A DNA stretch of 64,000 bases from Planctomyces sp. SH-PL14 (GCF_001610835.1 NZ_CP011270.1:434001-498000), one strand, 5' to 3'; counted from the first letter of the stretch, positions 1 to 7,842 are shown. A program made the numbers and translations. The notes: a model not told the origin generated them from the letters alone.

Positions 1-2
1 CG

Positions 3-1580
3 GTCGGCTGCCGGGCGAACATCGACTGGATCCTCGACCGGGTGAAGGAAAACGCGACATCGAAGGGGATCGTCTGGCTGCCGTCGTTCGACGCCGTCAC
101 CCGCATCCACATCGACGCGGCGATCCTGCAGGCAGAGGGGAAACCCGAGACGCTGGCAATGCAGCTCGCCCTGTCGATCAGCGGTTTCGTTACCGGGTTC
201 CTGCCGGCCGAGGTCAAGGAGAAGACGCTCCCCGCCTGGAACGACGTCGCCATCGTCATCCCCTGCCACAACTACGGGCGGTTCCTGGCGGAGTGCATCG
301 AATCGGCGATCGCGGCCAACCCTGCCGAGATCATCGTGGTGGACGACGCCAGCGAGGACGAGACGGCCGAGGTGGCGGCCCGCTACCCCCGCGTCAAATA
401 CGTCCGGGTCGAACATCGAAACGTCCACGCCACCCGGGGGGCCGGATTCGCTCTGACCCGCGCGGCGAACGTCTGTTTCCTCGACGCCGACGACGTGCTC
501 ACCCCGGACTACCTCGCCGCGGCCTGCAAGATCCTCGACGAGGAGCCGAAAGTCGGGATCGTCTACAGCGACATGGAGCGGTTCGGCGAGGAGTCGGGAC
601 GGACGGACTTCCCCGAGTGGGTGGACCCGTTCTGGATCGACCGACAGAACCACCTGCATGCGGGATCGGTCGTCCGCCGGCAGGCACTCGAACTCGCTCA
701 GGTCTTCGACGAGCACCTCAAACCGTCTGCCCACGAAGACTGGTGGCTGTGGCGGCAGATCCTCCGCTACGGATGGCAGGCCCGGAAGTCCCCCGCCCTC
801 TACCGCTACCGCCGCCACCCGGACGGCTCGATGCTGACGAAGGTCCGGTGCAAGAGCTGGTACGAGCTCTCCTCCGCCTCGACGGAGACGATCACGATCC
901 TGATCCCCCTTGCCGGCCGCCTCTGGGCGTGGGAGCAGCTCTCCGCCTGGCTCGACCGCCAGACGTGGCCGCACGATCAGATCGAACTCCGGCTGCTCGA
1001 CTCCTCCCAGGACCCCGGCTTCTCCCGAGCGGTCGCGGAATGGATCGGTCGGAGCGACTACGCCGACGTCCGCCACATGCGGCAGGCTGTCGGCCCCCAG
1101 GGCGTCGCAGATGCCCCCCGCCGGCAGAACGGCCAAGAGGTCAACCTTGCCGTCGCTCGTGCCTGGGCGAAGCTCACCCGCGGCCTGACGACGCCGTGGA
1201 GCCTCTGCCTGGAGGACGACATCCTCCCGCCCGACGACGTGATTGAACGGCTGATGCGGCAGGTCGGCCCGGCCATCGACCTCGTGACGGCCGCCTACCG
1301 GACCCGCCACCACGATGATCGGCACTGGCACATTCAGCTCGAGCCCGGGGAGAACGTCCGGGACGGCGAGGAGGGGAAGGGCGTCGACGAGATCAACGGC
1401 AGCGGCTTCGGCTGCATGCTGATCCGGTCTCCGTACCTCTCGCAGCACCCGTTCGCGAACCATCGCGGGTCTGCATGGTACGACCCGAGTTTCTACGCCG
1501 CCTGGGGTGACGAACTCGGTTCGGTCGTCGACTGGTCGATCGTTTGCAAGCACTACAGCGGCCGGGAGGAGTGGGTATGA
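3..1580 (+). CDS. Tandem-domain family 2 glycosyltransferase, 5' end off window
   Basis: Two GT-A type glycosyltransferase modules lie in one chain. The first begins near nt 246 (VAIVIPCHNYGR) with the nucleotide-sugar/metal motifs VVDDAS and LDADD. The second begins near nt 888 (ITILIPLAGR) and has a LEDD motif near nt 1210. The reading frame is open from base 3 and reads smoothly into the coding part, so the GTG at 42 is probably internal and the true start lies upstream of the window. The stop is coupled to the next gene by an ATGA overlap and an SD-like gggagga, placing it in the same transcript as the tail genes. It probably decorates a phage or host surface structure; the sugar and acceptor cannot be told from sequence. 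Confidence 0.85.
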   Translation, partial: VGCRANIDWILDRVKENATSKGIVWLPSFDAVTRIHIDAAILQAEGKPETLAMQLALSISGFVTGFLPAEVKEKTLPAWNDVAIVIPCHNYGRFLAECIESAIAANPAEIIVVDDASEDETAEVAARYPRVKYVRVEHRNVHATRGAGFALTRAANVCFLDADDVLTPDYLAAACKILDEEPKVGIVYSDMERFGEESGRTDFPEWVDPFWIDRQNHLHAGSVVRRQALELAQVFDEHLKPSAHEDWWLWRQILRYGWQARKSPALYRYRRHPDGSMLTKVRCKSWYELSSASTETITILIPLAGRLWAWEQLSAWLDRQTWPHDQIELRLLDSSQDPGFSRAVAEWIGRSDYADVRHMRQAVGPQGVADAPRRQNGQEVNLAVARAWAKLTRGLTTPWSLCLEDDILPPDDVIERLMRQVGPAIDLVTAAYRTRHHDDRHWHIQLEPGENVRDGEEGKGVDEINGSGFGCMLIRSPYLSQHPFANHRGSAWYDPSFYAAWGDELGSVVDWSIVCKHYSGREEWV

Positions 1581-1954
1581 GTGAATACGACGAATACGCA
1601 AGCGAGCAGCTCGTGCAGCACCGCGAGGGACGGCTGCACCTGCAGGTATTCGAGGACGTGGCCCAGACGACCCCGGAGGACATCAGCGGCAAGACGTTCT
1701 CGGCGGTGATCTACAATCCGGAGAACCCGACCGAGGTCTACGCCAGAGCGGTCGGGTCGGAGCAGGTCGAAGTCACCGTCGAGACCTCGACCATCGTCCT
1801 GATCTTTCCCGCCAGCACCTTCGCGACCGCTACCTGGAAGGTCGCCGAGTACACGGTCGACGATATCACCGACCTCGCCAATCCCAAGCCGTTCCTGCCC
1901 CCGGATCAGATCCGGTTGAAGCAAGCGGCCTCCCCCTCGGTTCCGACGCCATGA
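1577..1954 (+). CDS. Small phage structural-type protein, unknown function
   Basis: This 125-residue protein starts at an ATG that overlaps the stop of the glycosyltransferase (ATGA), with gggagga about 8 bases upstream. I chose it over an upstream in-frame start at 1544 inside the previous gene. It is acidic and rich in predicted beta strands, with no cysteine or membrane segment. The stop overlaps the next ATG in another ATGA junction, so translation is probably coupled through the cassette. Size and place, just before collagen-like and fibre proteins, suggest a baseplate or tail accessory protein. I do not recognise a family. Confidence 0.7.
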   Translation: MSEYDEYASEQLVQHREGRLHLQVFEDVAQTTPEDISGKTFSAVIYNPENPTEVYARAVGSEQVEVTVETSTIVLIFPASTFATATWKVAEYTVDDITDLANPKPFLPPDQIRLKQAASPSVPTP

Positions 1955-2328
1955 CCCACGCTTCATCGGAACATCCGGTTGTCGTGATCCACCGCTCGGT
2001 CACCCGCGTGGCGGTCCGGGAGTCTTCGCGACGAGTGGCCACGAAGGCGCCGCCGCGGGCTGTGACGACGCACGTCCAGATCCCCCGCACAAAGGTGACG
2101 CACCGCGGCCCGCCGGGAACTCCGGGAGCCGCGTTCAGCGGATACGACCACGAACAAGCGAGCGCCGCGACGGTCTGGACGGTCAATCACAACCTCGGCT
2201 TTCGGCCGGACGTTGCAACCTACCGTCTGGGCGGAACCGAGATGAAGGGGGCGGTCCAACACCTGTCCCTCAACACGCTCAGCATCACGTTCAACTCCCC
2301 CGTCGCCGGCTACGCGCGGGTTTCCTGA
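1951..2328 (+). CDS. Phage tail-fibre-like protein with collagen-type linker and HNLG domain
   Basis: 125 residues in three parts: a basic N-terminal stretch of about 55 residues, a short Gly-Pro-Pro collagen-like linker (GPPGTPG), and a C-terminal beta-rich module from about residue 68. That module carries TVNHNLG followed by LNTLSITF, a pattern common in the C-terminal domains of phage tail and receptor-binding proteins. A related HNLG module ends the next gene product (2339-3130). The start is coupled to the upstream stop (ATGA). The likely role is in a tail tip or fibre complex, but which surface it binds is unknown. Confidence 0.72.
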   Translation: MTHASSEHPVVVIHRSVTRVAVRESSRRVATKAPPRAVTTHVQIPRTKVTHRGPPGTPGAAFSGYDHEQASAATVWTVNHNLGFRPDVATYRLGGTEMKGAVQHLSLNTLSITFNSPVAGYARVS

Positions 2329-2338
2329 AGGAGCCATC

Positions 2339-3130
2339 ATGGCATTCGAACAGCTCGTAAACGTCGACTTCGGCGGTGTCGCCAAGCCGGTCAACCTGCC
2401 TGATCCGACAAGCCCCCAGGACGCGGCGACGAAGGCCTACGCCGACTCGCTCATCGAGGGACTGAACTGGAAGGACAACGTCCGGCTCGCGACCACGGGG
2501 AACGTCAACCTGAGTTCTCCGGGGGGAACAATCGACGGCGTCACGCCGGCGACCGACGACCGGATCCTGGTGAAGAGCCAGACCGACGAGACGGAGAACG
2601 GGATCTACTTCTACACGGGCTCGTCCTCTGCGATGACCCGCTGCCCAGACGCCGACACCTTCGACAAGCTCGAAAATGCAGTCGTGACGGTCGACGAGGG
2701 GACCACGAACGCTCAGACCCGCTGGCGGCAGACCGAGGTCAACGGCACGCTCGACACCGATGACATCGTCTGGGACTCCTTCGATGCGGCGGTCCCGGAC
2801 GCCTCAACGACGGTCAAGGGAAAGGTCGAGCTCGCCACCCAGGGGGAGGTCGACGCGGGGACCGATCAGACGCGAGTCGTCACGCCCGAAACCCTCGCGG
2901 GCTGGGCGGGGCGAAAGTTCAAGTACACCTCGACCTTCGGCAACGGCTCGGACACGGTCTACACGATCACGCACAACCTCGGCACGAAGGAGCTCGTCGC
3001 GCAGGTCCGCCGGGCTTCGAACGACAACGTCGTCGGCTGCGACATCCAGATGACCAGCACGACGGCGGCAACCGTCACGCTAGCCGCCGCTCCCGGGTCG
3101 AACGCCCTCAAGATCGTCATTTTGGGGTAA
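2339..3130 (+). CDS. Phage tail fibre protein
   Basis: 263 residues starting at ATG 2339 behind an AAGGAG-type ribosome site. Near residue 30 it has the ATKAYAD motif, typical of the shaft start of phage tail fibres. Around residues 165-190 it carries a V-ELAT..EV..GTD..R.VTP..L segment, also a tail-fibre signature. The last 70 residues form a beta module with TITHNLG that resembles the C terminus of the upstream gene product. It is therefore a structural host-recognition protein of a tailed phage or tail-like particle. Only 3 bases separate its stop from the next gene. Confidence 0.82.
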   Translation: MAFEQLVNVDFGGVAKPVNLPDPTSPQDAATKAYADSLIEGLNWKDNVRLATTGNVNLSSPGGTIDGVTPATDDRILVKSQTDETENGIYFYTGSSSAMTRCPDADTFDKLENAVVTVDEGTTNAQTRWRQTEVNGTLDTDDIVWDSFDAAVPDASTTVKGKVELATQGEVDAGTDQTRVVTPETLAGWAGRKFKYTSTFGNGSDTVYTITHNLGTKELVAQVRRASNDNVVGCDIQMTSTTAATVTLAAAPGSNALKIVILG

Positions 3131-3133
3131 GGG

Positions 3134-4093
3134 ATGGAGTTCCTCTCGCAGATCGACCTGCCGTCCGGGCTTCCTATCGTGGAAGGGGGCACCGGTGCGA
3201 CCACGGCGGCCGGGGCACGGGACAACCTGGGGCTCGGAAACGCGGCCCTCGCCAACGCCTCCCCGTTCATGTGCGGCCGGCTGACCCTGGAGAGCGGGGT
3301 CGCTGTTTCGCTGACCGACCAGTCGGCGAAGTCGACGCTCTACCTGACGGCGGATGGCGGCAATGTGGTCTCAATCCACAACGGCTCGCTGTGGGTGCCG
3401 TATTCGTTTTCGCAGCCGAGCCTCACGCTTTCCGGACTGACGTCGGGGAAGAACTACGACGTCTTCACCTACGCCTCGGGTGGCTCGCCGGTCATTGATC
3501 TCGGCCAAGACTGGACGAATGACACGACCCGGGCGACGGCCGTTTCCCTGCTCAATGGGATCTATGTCAACACGTCTTCCTTCACGACGAAGATCGGCGG
3601 GGTGACGGTCGCGGCGAATCAGGGGACTCTGCTCGGGACGATCCGGGCGACCAGCTCTACGACGACCACGGACACCCTGACCCAGCGGTTTGTCTCGAAC
3701 CTGCATCGCCCCGCCCTTCGATGGCTCAGCCGGGCAGACTTCGCGAACAGCCACACGATGAGCAGCACAACGGTCCGTGGCTGGAACAACGCCAGCGCGG
3801 CTACCCTGGAGTGGGTGACGTGCATCGCGAGGCATGCCCCTCTGCTGTGGATGAACGGAGCGTTCGTCAGCAGCAACGCCGGCACCCAGGGGGCGCGGCT
3901 CGGGTTCGGTACCGCCACGACGGCCCATGCTATGTGGCTGGACCTGAACGGCCCTTATATCTCCGGGCTTGCGACTCCGCTGACTCCCGTTCCGGCGACC
4001 GGCTACAACATTTACTACGTCACGGAATCCGCGACGGGGTCCGGCAACTCGACGTTCTACTACTACACCTTCGGCGGGCTGGTGATGCTGTGA
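3134..4093 (+). CDS. Phage tail fibre / receptor-binding protein
   Basis: 319 residues. Near the N terminus is the GGTGATTAAGARDNLGL motif, a hallmark of the repeat that precedes variable tips in many tail-fibre proteins. The rest is a long Ser/Thr/Gly-rich beta region with many aromatic residues towards the end, as expected for a receptor-binding tip. The stop TGA shares bases with the next ATG (TGATG), so it is coupled to the following gene. It is the third successive fibre-type gene and probably the distal tip of the structure. Confidence 0.82.
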   Translation: MEFLSQIDLPSGLPIVEGGTGATTAAGARDNLGLGNAALANASPFMCGRLTLESGVAVSLTDQSAKSTLYLTADGGNVVSIHNGSLWVPYSFSQPSLTLSGLTSGKNYDVFTYASGGSPVIDLGQDWTNDTTRATAVSLLNGIYVNTSSFTTKIGGVTVAANQGTLLGTIRATSSTTTTDTLTQRFVSNLHRPALRWLSRADFANSHTMSSTTVRGWNNASAATLEWVTCIARHAPLLWMNGAFVSSNAGTQGARLGFGTATTAHAMWLDLNGPYISGLATPLTPVPATGYNIYYVTESATGSGNSTFYYYTFGGLVML

Positions 4094-4536
4094 TGACCAT
4101 TCAACAGATGCAGCAGTTTCGCGGCAGTTCGGAGGATCTCTCCCGCCGGCTGGTGCGAGCCGGCATCGCCTTCGAAACCATCGCCCGGGACCGGATCGAC
4201 TTCGCTGAAGGGGTCTCGCAGGAGCTGCAGGACCTGGGGAACAGCATCCTGGCGACGTGGGACTGGGAGGCACCGTTCTGTCCGGAGTCGGTCTACATGT
4301 TCCAGCTCCGGAAGGCGATGCGGGAGACGCTGATCGTTCCCGGCGCCCCGCAGTACGGTGACACGCTGTCCGCCCTAGAGGCCTACATCGAGGCTGCCGA
4401 GGACGCCGACTTGGCTGACGAGTTCGCCGCCGCCGAGGTCCGCCGTGACCACCAGACCGTCGAGGGTCTCGCGCTGATGTTCAACTGGACTGACGACAAC
4501 GTCGACGACCTGTTCCGCCTCGCCGCCACGAAGTAG
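4093..4536 (+). CDS. Small acidic phage protein, unknown function
   Basis: 147 residues, starting at the ATG that overlaps the previous stop. A much longer reading frame extends upstream to 3721, but that part is a shadow of the fibre gene. The protein is strongly acidic and mostly helical, with the acidic stretch EAAEDADLADEFAAAEV near the C terminus and no signal peptide or membrane segment. As the last gene of the fibre cassette it could be a fibre assembly chaperone, since small acidic helical proteins often follow fibre genes. This is inferred from position only. Confidence 0.65.
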   Translation: MTIQQMQQFRGSSEDLSRRLVRAGIAFETIARDRIDFAEGVSQELQDLGNSILATWDWEAPFCPESVYMFQLRKAMRETLIVPGAPQYGDTLSALEAYIEAAEDADLADEFAAAEVRRDHQTVEGLALMFNWTDDNVDDLFRLAATK

Positions 4537-4540
4537 CCCT

Positions 4541-5131
4541 CTACAGGTCCTGCTTGGCGGTCCCGCGGCGGTTGATCGCGTTCTGCTCCCCCGCCGTCTT
4601 GTCGGCAGCAACGAGCGTCTTATCGGTGATCGTCAGCGTCTGGGTGGAACTGCCGAGGCCCTCAAGCCGCATGTCTTCTAGGCTGGACTCCCAACGTGCA
4701 TAGCCCGAACCGACGCCTTCTGCGGGGCCATACTTGTCGTTCAGCGTGTCCTTGAAAAGCCTGTCATCGTCGGCCCGCACCTTGACCGTGAGGTGCATCA
4801 GCACGCCCTTCCGAAACGAACACTCCATCGACGTCACCGGCAGCGTTGCGACGGTGAACCCATCCGGGACCGTCACTGCATAGACGCCGTGTCCCATGTC
4901 ATCACCATCTAGGGTGGCGAGGGTGTATCGCTTCGAGAAGTCGGCGAAGGTCGTGACGCCTGGGGTGTCGCCCTTCAAGTAGAAGCGGCCAGCCAGCTCA
5001 GGAGCGGCCGGAGCGACATCCGGAAGCTCCGCGGCGGGCTTTGGACCTGGGAGCGGAGGCGGAGCAGCGACGGGAGCTGGAGAGCAGCCAGCGGCGGCGA
5101 CCAGCAACAAGGAGGCTATCAGCACTCGCAT
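4541..5131 (-). CDS. Predicted outer-surface lipoprotein (phage cargo candidate)
   Basis: 196 residues with a clear lipoprotein signal: MRVLIASLLLVAAAG followed by Cys at residue 16 (lipobox AAGC). A Pro/Ala-rich linker of about 30 residues then leads to a globular domain with no recognised family. It runs opposite to the phage structural genes and lies 12 bases downstream of the ribbon-helix-helix gene, so the two probably form an operon. A lipoprotein on the opposite strand within phage structural genes fits the known pattern of lysogenic-conversion or superinfection-exclusion cargo genes. That role is an inference. It is convergent with the gene ending at 4536, only 4 bases away. Confidence 0.72.
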   Translation of the reverse strand: MRVLIASLLLVAAAGCSPAPVAAPPPLPGPKPAAELPDVAPAAPELAGRFYLKGDTPGVTTFADFSKRYTLATLDGDDMGHGVYAVTVPDGFTVATLPVTSMECSFRKGVLMHLTVKVRADDDRLFKDTLNDKYGPAEGVGSGYARWESSLEDMRLEGLGSSTQTLTITDKTLVAADKTAGEQNAINRRGTAKQDL

Positions 5132-5143
5132 CGTTCGGCCCTC

Positions 5144-5398
5144 TCACTTTGAATCAAGGCGGGTATGTTCGGGGGGCGGCACCAGAACCTCGGTGACACG
5201 GACCGGCCCTTCAACCGCGAGTAGGCGCGCACGCTTCCGACCGATGGTTATCAACCATTGAATGATGTTGTCCGCCCCCTCAGTCTCGGCGGCGTCCTTG
5301 AACAGGTCGTAGTCCGCATCCGAAAAGCGGATCGACGTTTTTTGCCCGGGCCGTTGCTCGCTCATGGTCGCAAAGTCTGCCTTCGGTCCCTGGGACAT
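5144..5398 (-). CDS. Ribbon-helix-helix-like regulator
   Basis: 84 residues. Residues 18-45 read KTSIRFSDADYDLFKDAAE and onward, which fits the beta-strand/helix/helix start of Arc/CopG-type DNA-binding proteins. The ATG at 5398 is preceded at good spacing by gagagg; a second ATG at 5365 would remove 11 residues. Directly upstream are four copies of a 10-base motif in helical phase (5428-5477), as expected for an operator bound cooperatively by such dimers. It probably autoregulates itself and the downstream lipoprotein. No toxin partner is adjacent, so I do not call it an antitoxin. Confidence 0.62.
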   Translation of the reverse strand: MSQGPKADFATMSEQRPGQKTSIRFSDADYDLFKDAAETEGADNIIQWLITIGRKRARLLAVEGPVRVTEVLVPPPEHTRLDSK

Positions 5399-5427
5399 GG
5401 CAACCTCTCACGGTCGAACGGGTCCGT

Positions 5428-5477
5428 TTGACTGCACAAAATGGAATCCGACCGCACTTGACAGCATTTGACCGCAC
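5428..5477. promoter_or_regulatory. Phased 10-bp operator repeats upstream of the RHH gene
   Basis: The motif TTGACNGCAC (variants CGACCGCAC and TTGACAGCAT) occurs at 5428, 5448, 5458 and 5468. The spacing is 10 or 20 bases, so all copies face the same side of the helix. The array starts 30 bases upstream of the ATG at 5398. Ribbon-helix-helix proteins are known to bind such tandem half-sites and repress their own promoters. Confidence 0.55.
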
Positions 5478-5564
5478 GCGCAGAATCACGTTCGTCGAAC
5501 CTGATGGCCCGGGTGAGACGCAACAACCAGAACAACTCGGCGTCCCACGGGACCCGGTTTTTTC

Positions 5565-5612
5565 GAAACCACGCCAAGCGGAGGCCATGCCGCGAAGCGT
5601 GGTTTCTTTTTT
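5565..5612 (+). terminator. Strong two-tier hairpin with flanking T tracts
   Basis: GAAACCACGC (5565-5574) pairs perfectly with GCGTGGTTTC (5597-5606). A symmetric CAA/GAA internal loop separates this from an inner GCGG/CCGC stem. TTTTTT follows, as in an intrinsic terminator reading rightwards. A T tract also precedes the stem. No + strand gene ends here, so it may end an unannotated transcript from the 5399-5560 region. Confidence 0.5.
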
Positions 5613-5816
5613 CCCCGCACCGCGTAATCCGGCATCGCAACCGGACGGGGATCTCGGGTGCAACGCCCGACCAGAGCATTCGAGATGCTCGCCGCGCTCA
5701 GGATGACCGGCTGACCCGTACCGCATGATGCGGCCCTCTTGGCACTGATGGATCTGCCCCGACAAGCACTCGCCCGACCGCGGGCTAAGCGGTCCGCGCT
5801 ATCTCTCCGCGCATAG

Positions 5817-5848
5817 AAAAACCCCTGGCGACTGTGAATCGCCAGAGG
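5817..5848 (-). terminator. Terminator-like hairpin upstream of the five-gene phage operon
   Basis: CCCCTGGCGA (5822-5831) pairs with TCGCCAGAGG (5839-5848) around a 7-base loop, with one G-T pair. Read leftwards the stem is followed by five T residues (AAAAA at 5817-5821 on the + strand), so it would act as a terminator on the minus strand. It also lies in the leader of the gene at 5893. The remainder of 5399-5892 shows no gene. Confidence 0.5.
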
Positions 5849-5892
5849 CTTGAGAGTTCCCGCTTCCCCACGTCAATAAAGGACCCGAGAAC

Positions 5893-6450
5893 ATGATCGA
5901 GGTTATCGCTACCTCTGTGCCCGGTCAAGGACATGCTTCGCTCATTCGCACGCTCAGCTTGCCGAGGGAGCCCCTCCCGGAATGGCAACACTACCCGCCG
6001 TCCACCGTCCCCCTTGTGATCCGCACGCCCGTCGAGTGGTCGCCAACGGGGACCGAGAACATCCCGGGCACGCCCACGTTTGCGATGCCGAAGCGGGAAG
6101 CGGCGGTCCTCGCCATCTCCCTCAACCGGCGTCGGATGGCGCTGGAGAAGACGCGCGACAAGACCCAGCGGGACACGGTCTGGGCCCTTGTCGTTCTCCA
6201 CAAGAAGGGCTTTGCCGTCGTCCAGGTCAACGTCCTCGACTTCCATCCCTCCGACCCTTTCGAACTCCCGCCAGATGCGTGGCCTCTGACGACCGCGAAC
6301 GTCGTCGCCCGCTGCGCCCTGAAGGAGTTCAATCAACGGCAAATGGACGCCGCCGGATCACCGCGATACTGGTGCCTCGCCGTGAAACGGCTGACGCTGG
6401 CCGACCTCATGACCGACGAGGAGCTCGCGGAGGAAGGGGGTGCCCGGTGA
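5893..6450 (+). CDS. Hypothetical phage-region protein, first gene of a coupled operon
   Basis: 185 residues, ATG preceded by AAAGGA about 9 bases upstream. No membrane segment or known motif is visible. The middle is rich in Arg/Lys around residues 70-100 and the C terminus ends in an acidic EELAEEGGAR tail. Its stop overlaps a GTG start in a GTGA junction, so it is translationally coupled to the next gene. It leads a run of five co-directional small genes (5893-7831) that probably form one transcript ended by the hairpin at 7843-7912. Function not recognised. Confidence 0.7.
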   Translation: MIEVIATSVPGQGHASLIRTLSLPREPLPEWQHYPPSTVPLVIRTPVEWSPTGTENIPGTPTFAMPKREAAVLAISLNRRRMALEKTRDKTQRDTVWALVVLHKKGFAVVQVNVLDFHPSDPFELPPDAWPLTTANVVARCALKEFNQRQMDAAGSPRYWCLAVKRLTLADLMTDEELAEEGGAR

Positions 6451-6971
6451 GCTGGAATCCAAAACTCAACCAGTGGGAAGACGAGGACGGCCACCGGCAC
6501 CCACGAAAGGCGCAGCAACAGCTCAGCGATGCGTTTCCGCCGCTGTCGTGGCGGTCAGAGAGGTTCCCCATGCTCCGCGACGCCGCGTGGGGGTGCTGCA
6601 CGCCGGCACCACAAGAACTGCTGGACGCTCTCTCCGCTGACGATCGGGCTCAGGTCGACGCATTCCTGGAGCGGGAGAATGCCATGCTTCGGACGACAGA
6701 CGCGACCGGCAGTCCGCAGGTGATGTGGTGCCCTCGGCCGGTCGCCGCGGCCACGGCATCCTACCTCCGAACGGTGCGGCACCTGACGATCGACGAGCCG
6801 TTCATCCGCCGCGGGGACCGGGTTACGGTCTGCGTCGAGGTGGAGGACGGGGAGAGCGCGTGGCAGGTGTTCCGCGAGTGGTTCGCGGACGTCAGCCAGC
6901 TCGGCGTCGAGGACGAGGAAGGGGACATCCCCGCCACCGGGGTTCCGATGGGGATCGGAGGTGCCGCGTGA
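6447..6971 (+). CDS. Paralogue 1 of a three-protein phage family, unknown function
   Basis: 174 residues with a GTG start overlapping the previous stop (GTGA). Longer upstream frames are shadows. The C-terminal half reads as a beta strand (RVTVCVEV), a helix (SAWQVFREWFADV) and a short acidic tail. The next two gene products have the same plan with the consensus hydrophobic strand, A..M.R.W/F.ADV, then G. The N-terminal part also resembles the 7222 product in its spacing of Pro, Ala and His residues. This suggests gene triplication within the operon. The fold looks like a small alpha/beta domain; the function is unknown. Confidence 0.7.
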   Translation: MSWNPKLNQWEDEDGHRHPRKAQQQLSDAFPPLSWRSERFPMLRDAAWGCCTPAPQELLDALSADDRAQVDAFLERENAMLRTTDATGSPQVMWCPRPVAAATASYLRTVRHLTIDEPFIRRGDRVTVCVEVEDGESAWQVFREWFADVSQLGVEDEEGDIPATGVPMGIGGAA

Positions 6972-7225
6972 GGCGATCCAGAACCCCGCAGCCCCTGTTC
7001 AATGACCAGATTTCGCACTTCGCCTTCGCCGCGGCGGACAGTCACTCCTATGACTCTCCGATCCGGTTTGCGGCCGACGTTTCGCTTGTGGTCTACAACG
7101 CCCGGAATCGCGAGGAAGCCCTCTCGATGCTCCGGCAGTGGCTCGACGACGTGGCCGAATTCGGCCTCGACACCAATCCCGCGGCGGTCTCTCCGCCTGC
7201 CGTTCCCGAGGGGGTGCCATCTTGA
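6968..7225 (+). CDS. Paralogue 2 of a three-protein phage family, short form
   Basis: 85 residues, GTG start coupled to the upstream stop (GTGA). It is essentially the shared C-terminal module alone: IRFAADVSLVVYNARN followed by EALSMLRQWLDDVAEFGL and a Pro-rich tail. The ARNR.EA segment is nearly identical to that in the 7222 product, so this pair is the closest in the family. Its stop overlaps the next TTG start. Function unknown. Confidence 0.68.
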   Translation: MRRSRTPQPLFNDQISHFAFAAADSHSYDSPIRFAADVSLVVYNARNREEALSMLRQWLDDVAEFGLDTNPAAVSPPAVPEGVPS

Positions 7226-7590
7226 TCCAGGCAGCAACACGCTATCCGGTCCTGTTCGACACCGAGTGGGAGGCGGACCGGTACATCCCGCGGAAGACAT
7301 GGGAAGGCCTGACCGATGCGCATCGGGTGGAACTGCGAGCCCAGCTCGCGGAGATCGGCCGGGCCATCTTCGTCGGGGCGGAACACGTCATTCACATGCC
7401 CGCCCCGTACGTGACGCAGAAGGCCCGGGTCGCCCATGCGACGCAGCACGTTGTCGGAATCGACGATCGTCGGATCCGCCACAATGAGCAGATGTCGATC
7501 GTCGTCTCCGCCGCGAGGAACCGCACGGAAGCGATTCAGATGGTTCGTGAGTTCCTGGCCGACGTGATGTCGGTCGGCGGGCTCGAGTGA
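7222..7590 (+). CDS. Paralogue 3 of a three-protein phage family, unknown function
   Basis: 122 residues using a TTG start that overlaps the previous stop (TTGA), chosen because it continues the coupling pattern of the operon and fits the length. The N-terminal 80 residues are specific to this member. The C terminus carries the shared module: EQMSIVVSAARN then EAIQMVREFLADVMSVGG. No cysteine or membrane segment is seen. Three consecutive non-ATG coupled starts (GTG, GTG, TTG) suggest low or stoichiometric expression driven by coupling. Confidence 0.67.
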   Translation: MIQAATRYPVLFDTEWEADRYIPRKTWEGLTDAHRVELRAQLAEIGRAIFVGAEHVIHMPAPYVTQKARVAHATQHVVGIDDRRIRHNEQMSIVVSAARNRTEAIQMVREFLADVMSVGGLE

Positions 7591-7600
7591 GGTGGCGCCG

Positions 7601-7831
7601 ATGGCCACCCCCAAGAAGGACCGGCAGCGGCCGGCGCCCGTCGAGATCATTTGCCCGCAGTCCGGTTGGTTCCTCGACTGGCAGTGGGCGGAGGTCCTGG
7701 GACAGGAGGTCGAGAGGTTCCGCGAAACGGTGCGAGCCCGCGGTATCCATCACATCCCGTGGGGATACGCGATGCTCGTCCGGGCGGAGGACTTCTACGC
7801 CGCCGGCTCCACACCATCCGCGAAGAAGTAA
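7601..7831 (+). CDS. Small hypothetical phage protein
   Basis: 76 residues from ATG 7601, with gagtgagg about 8 bases upstream; a GTG at 7592 would add three residues. It begins with a basic stretch (KKDRQRPAP). Tryptophans are clustered (GWFLDWQWAEV) in a compact helical middle. It is the last gene before the strong hairpin at 7843-7912 and is probably co-transcribed with the four genes before it. No family recognised. Confidence 0.62.
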   Translation: MATPKKDRQRPAPVEIICPQSGWFLDWQWAEVLGQEVERFRETVRARGIHHIPWGYAMLVRAEDFYAAGSTPSAKK

Positions 7832-7842
7832 GAGGCGGAATT

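Noticed and set aside
5144-5398. Calling the RHH protein the antitoxin of a toxin-antitoxin pair
   Set aside because: The downstream gene is a lipoprotein with a signal peptide, not a known toxin, and no other partner is adjacent.
5640-5800. Possible tRNA or structured RNA in the GC-rich stretch before the five-gene operon
   Set aside because: No cloverleaf with a CCA-type acceptor, anticodon arm and T-arm can be drawn.
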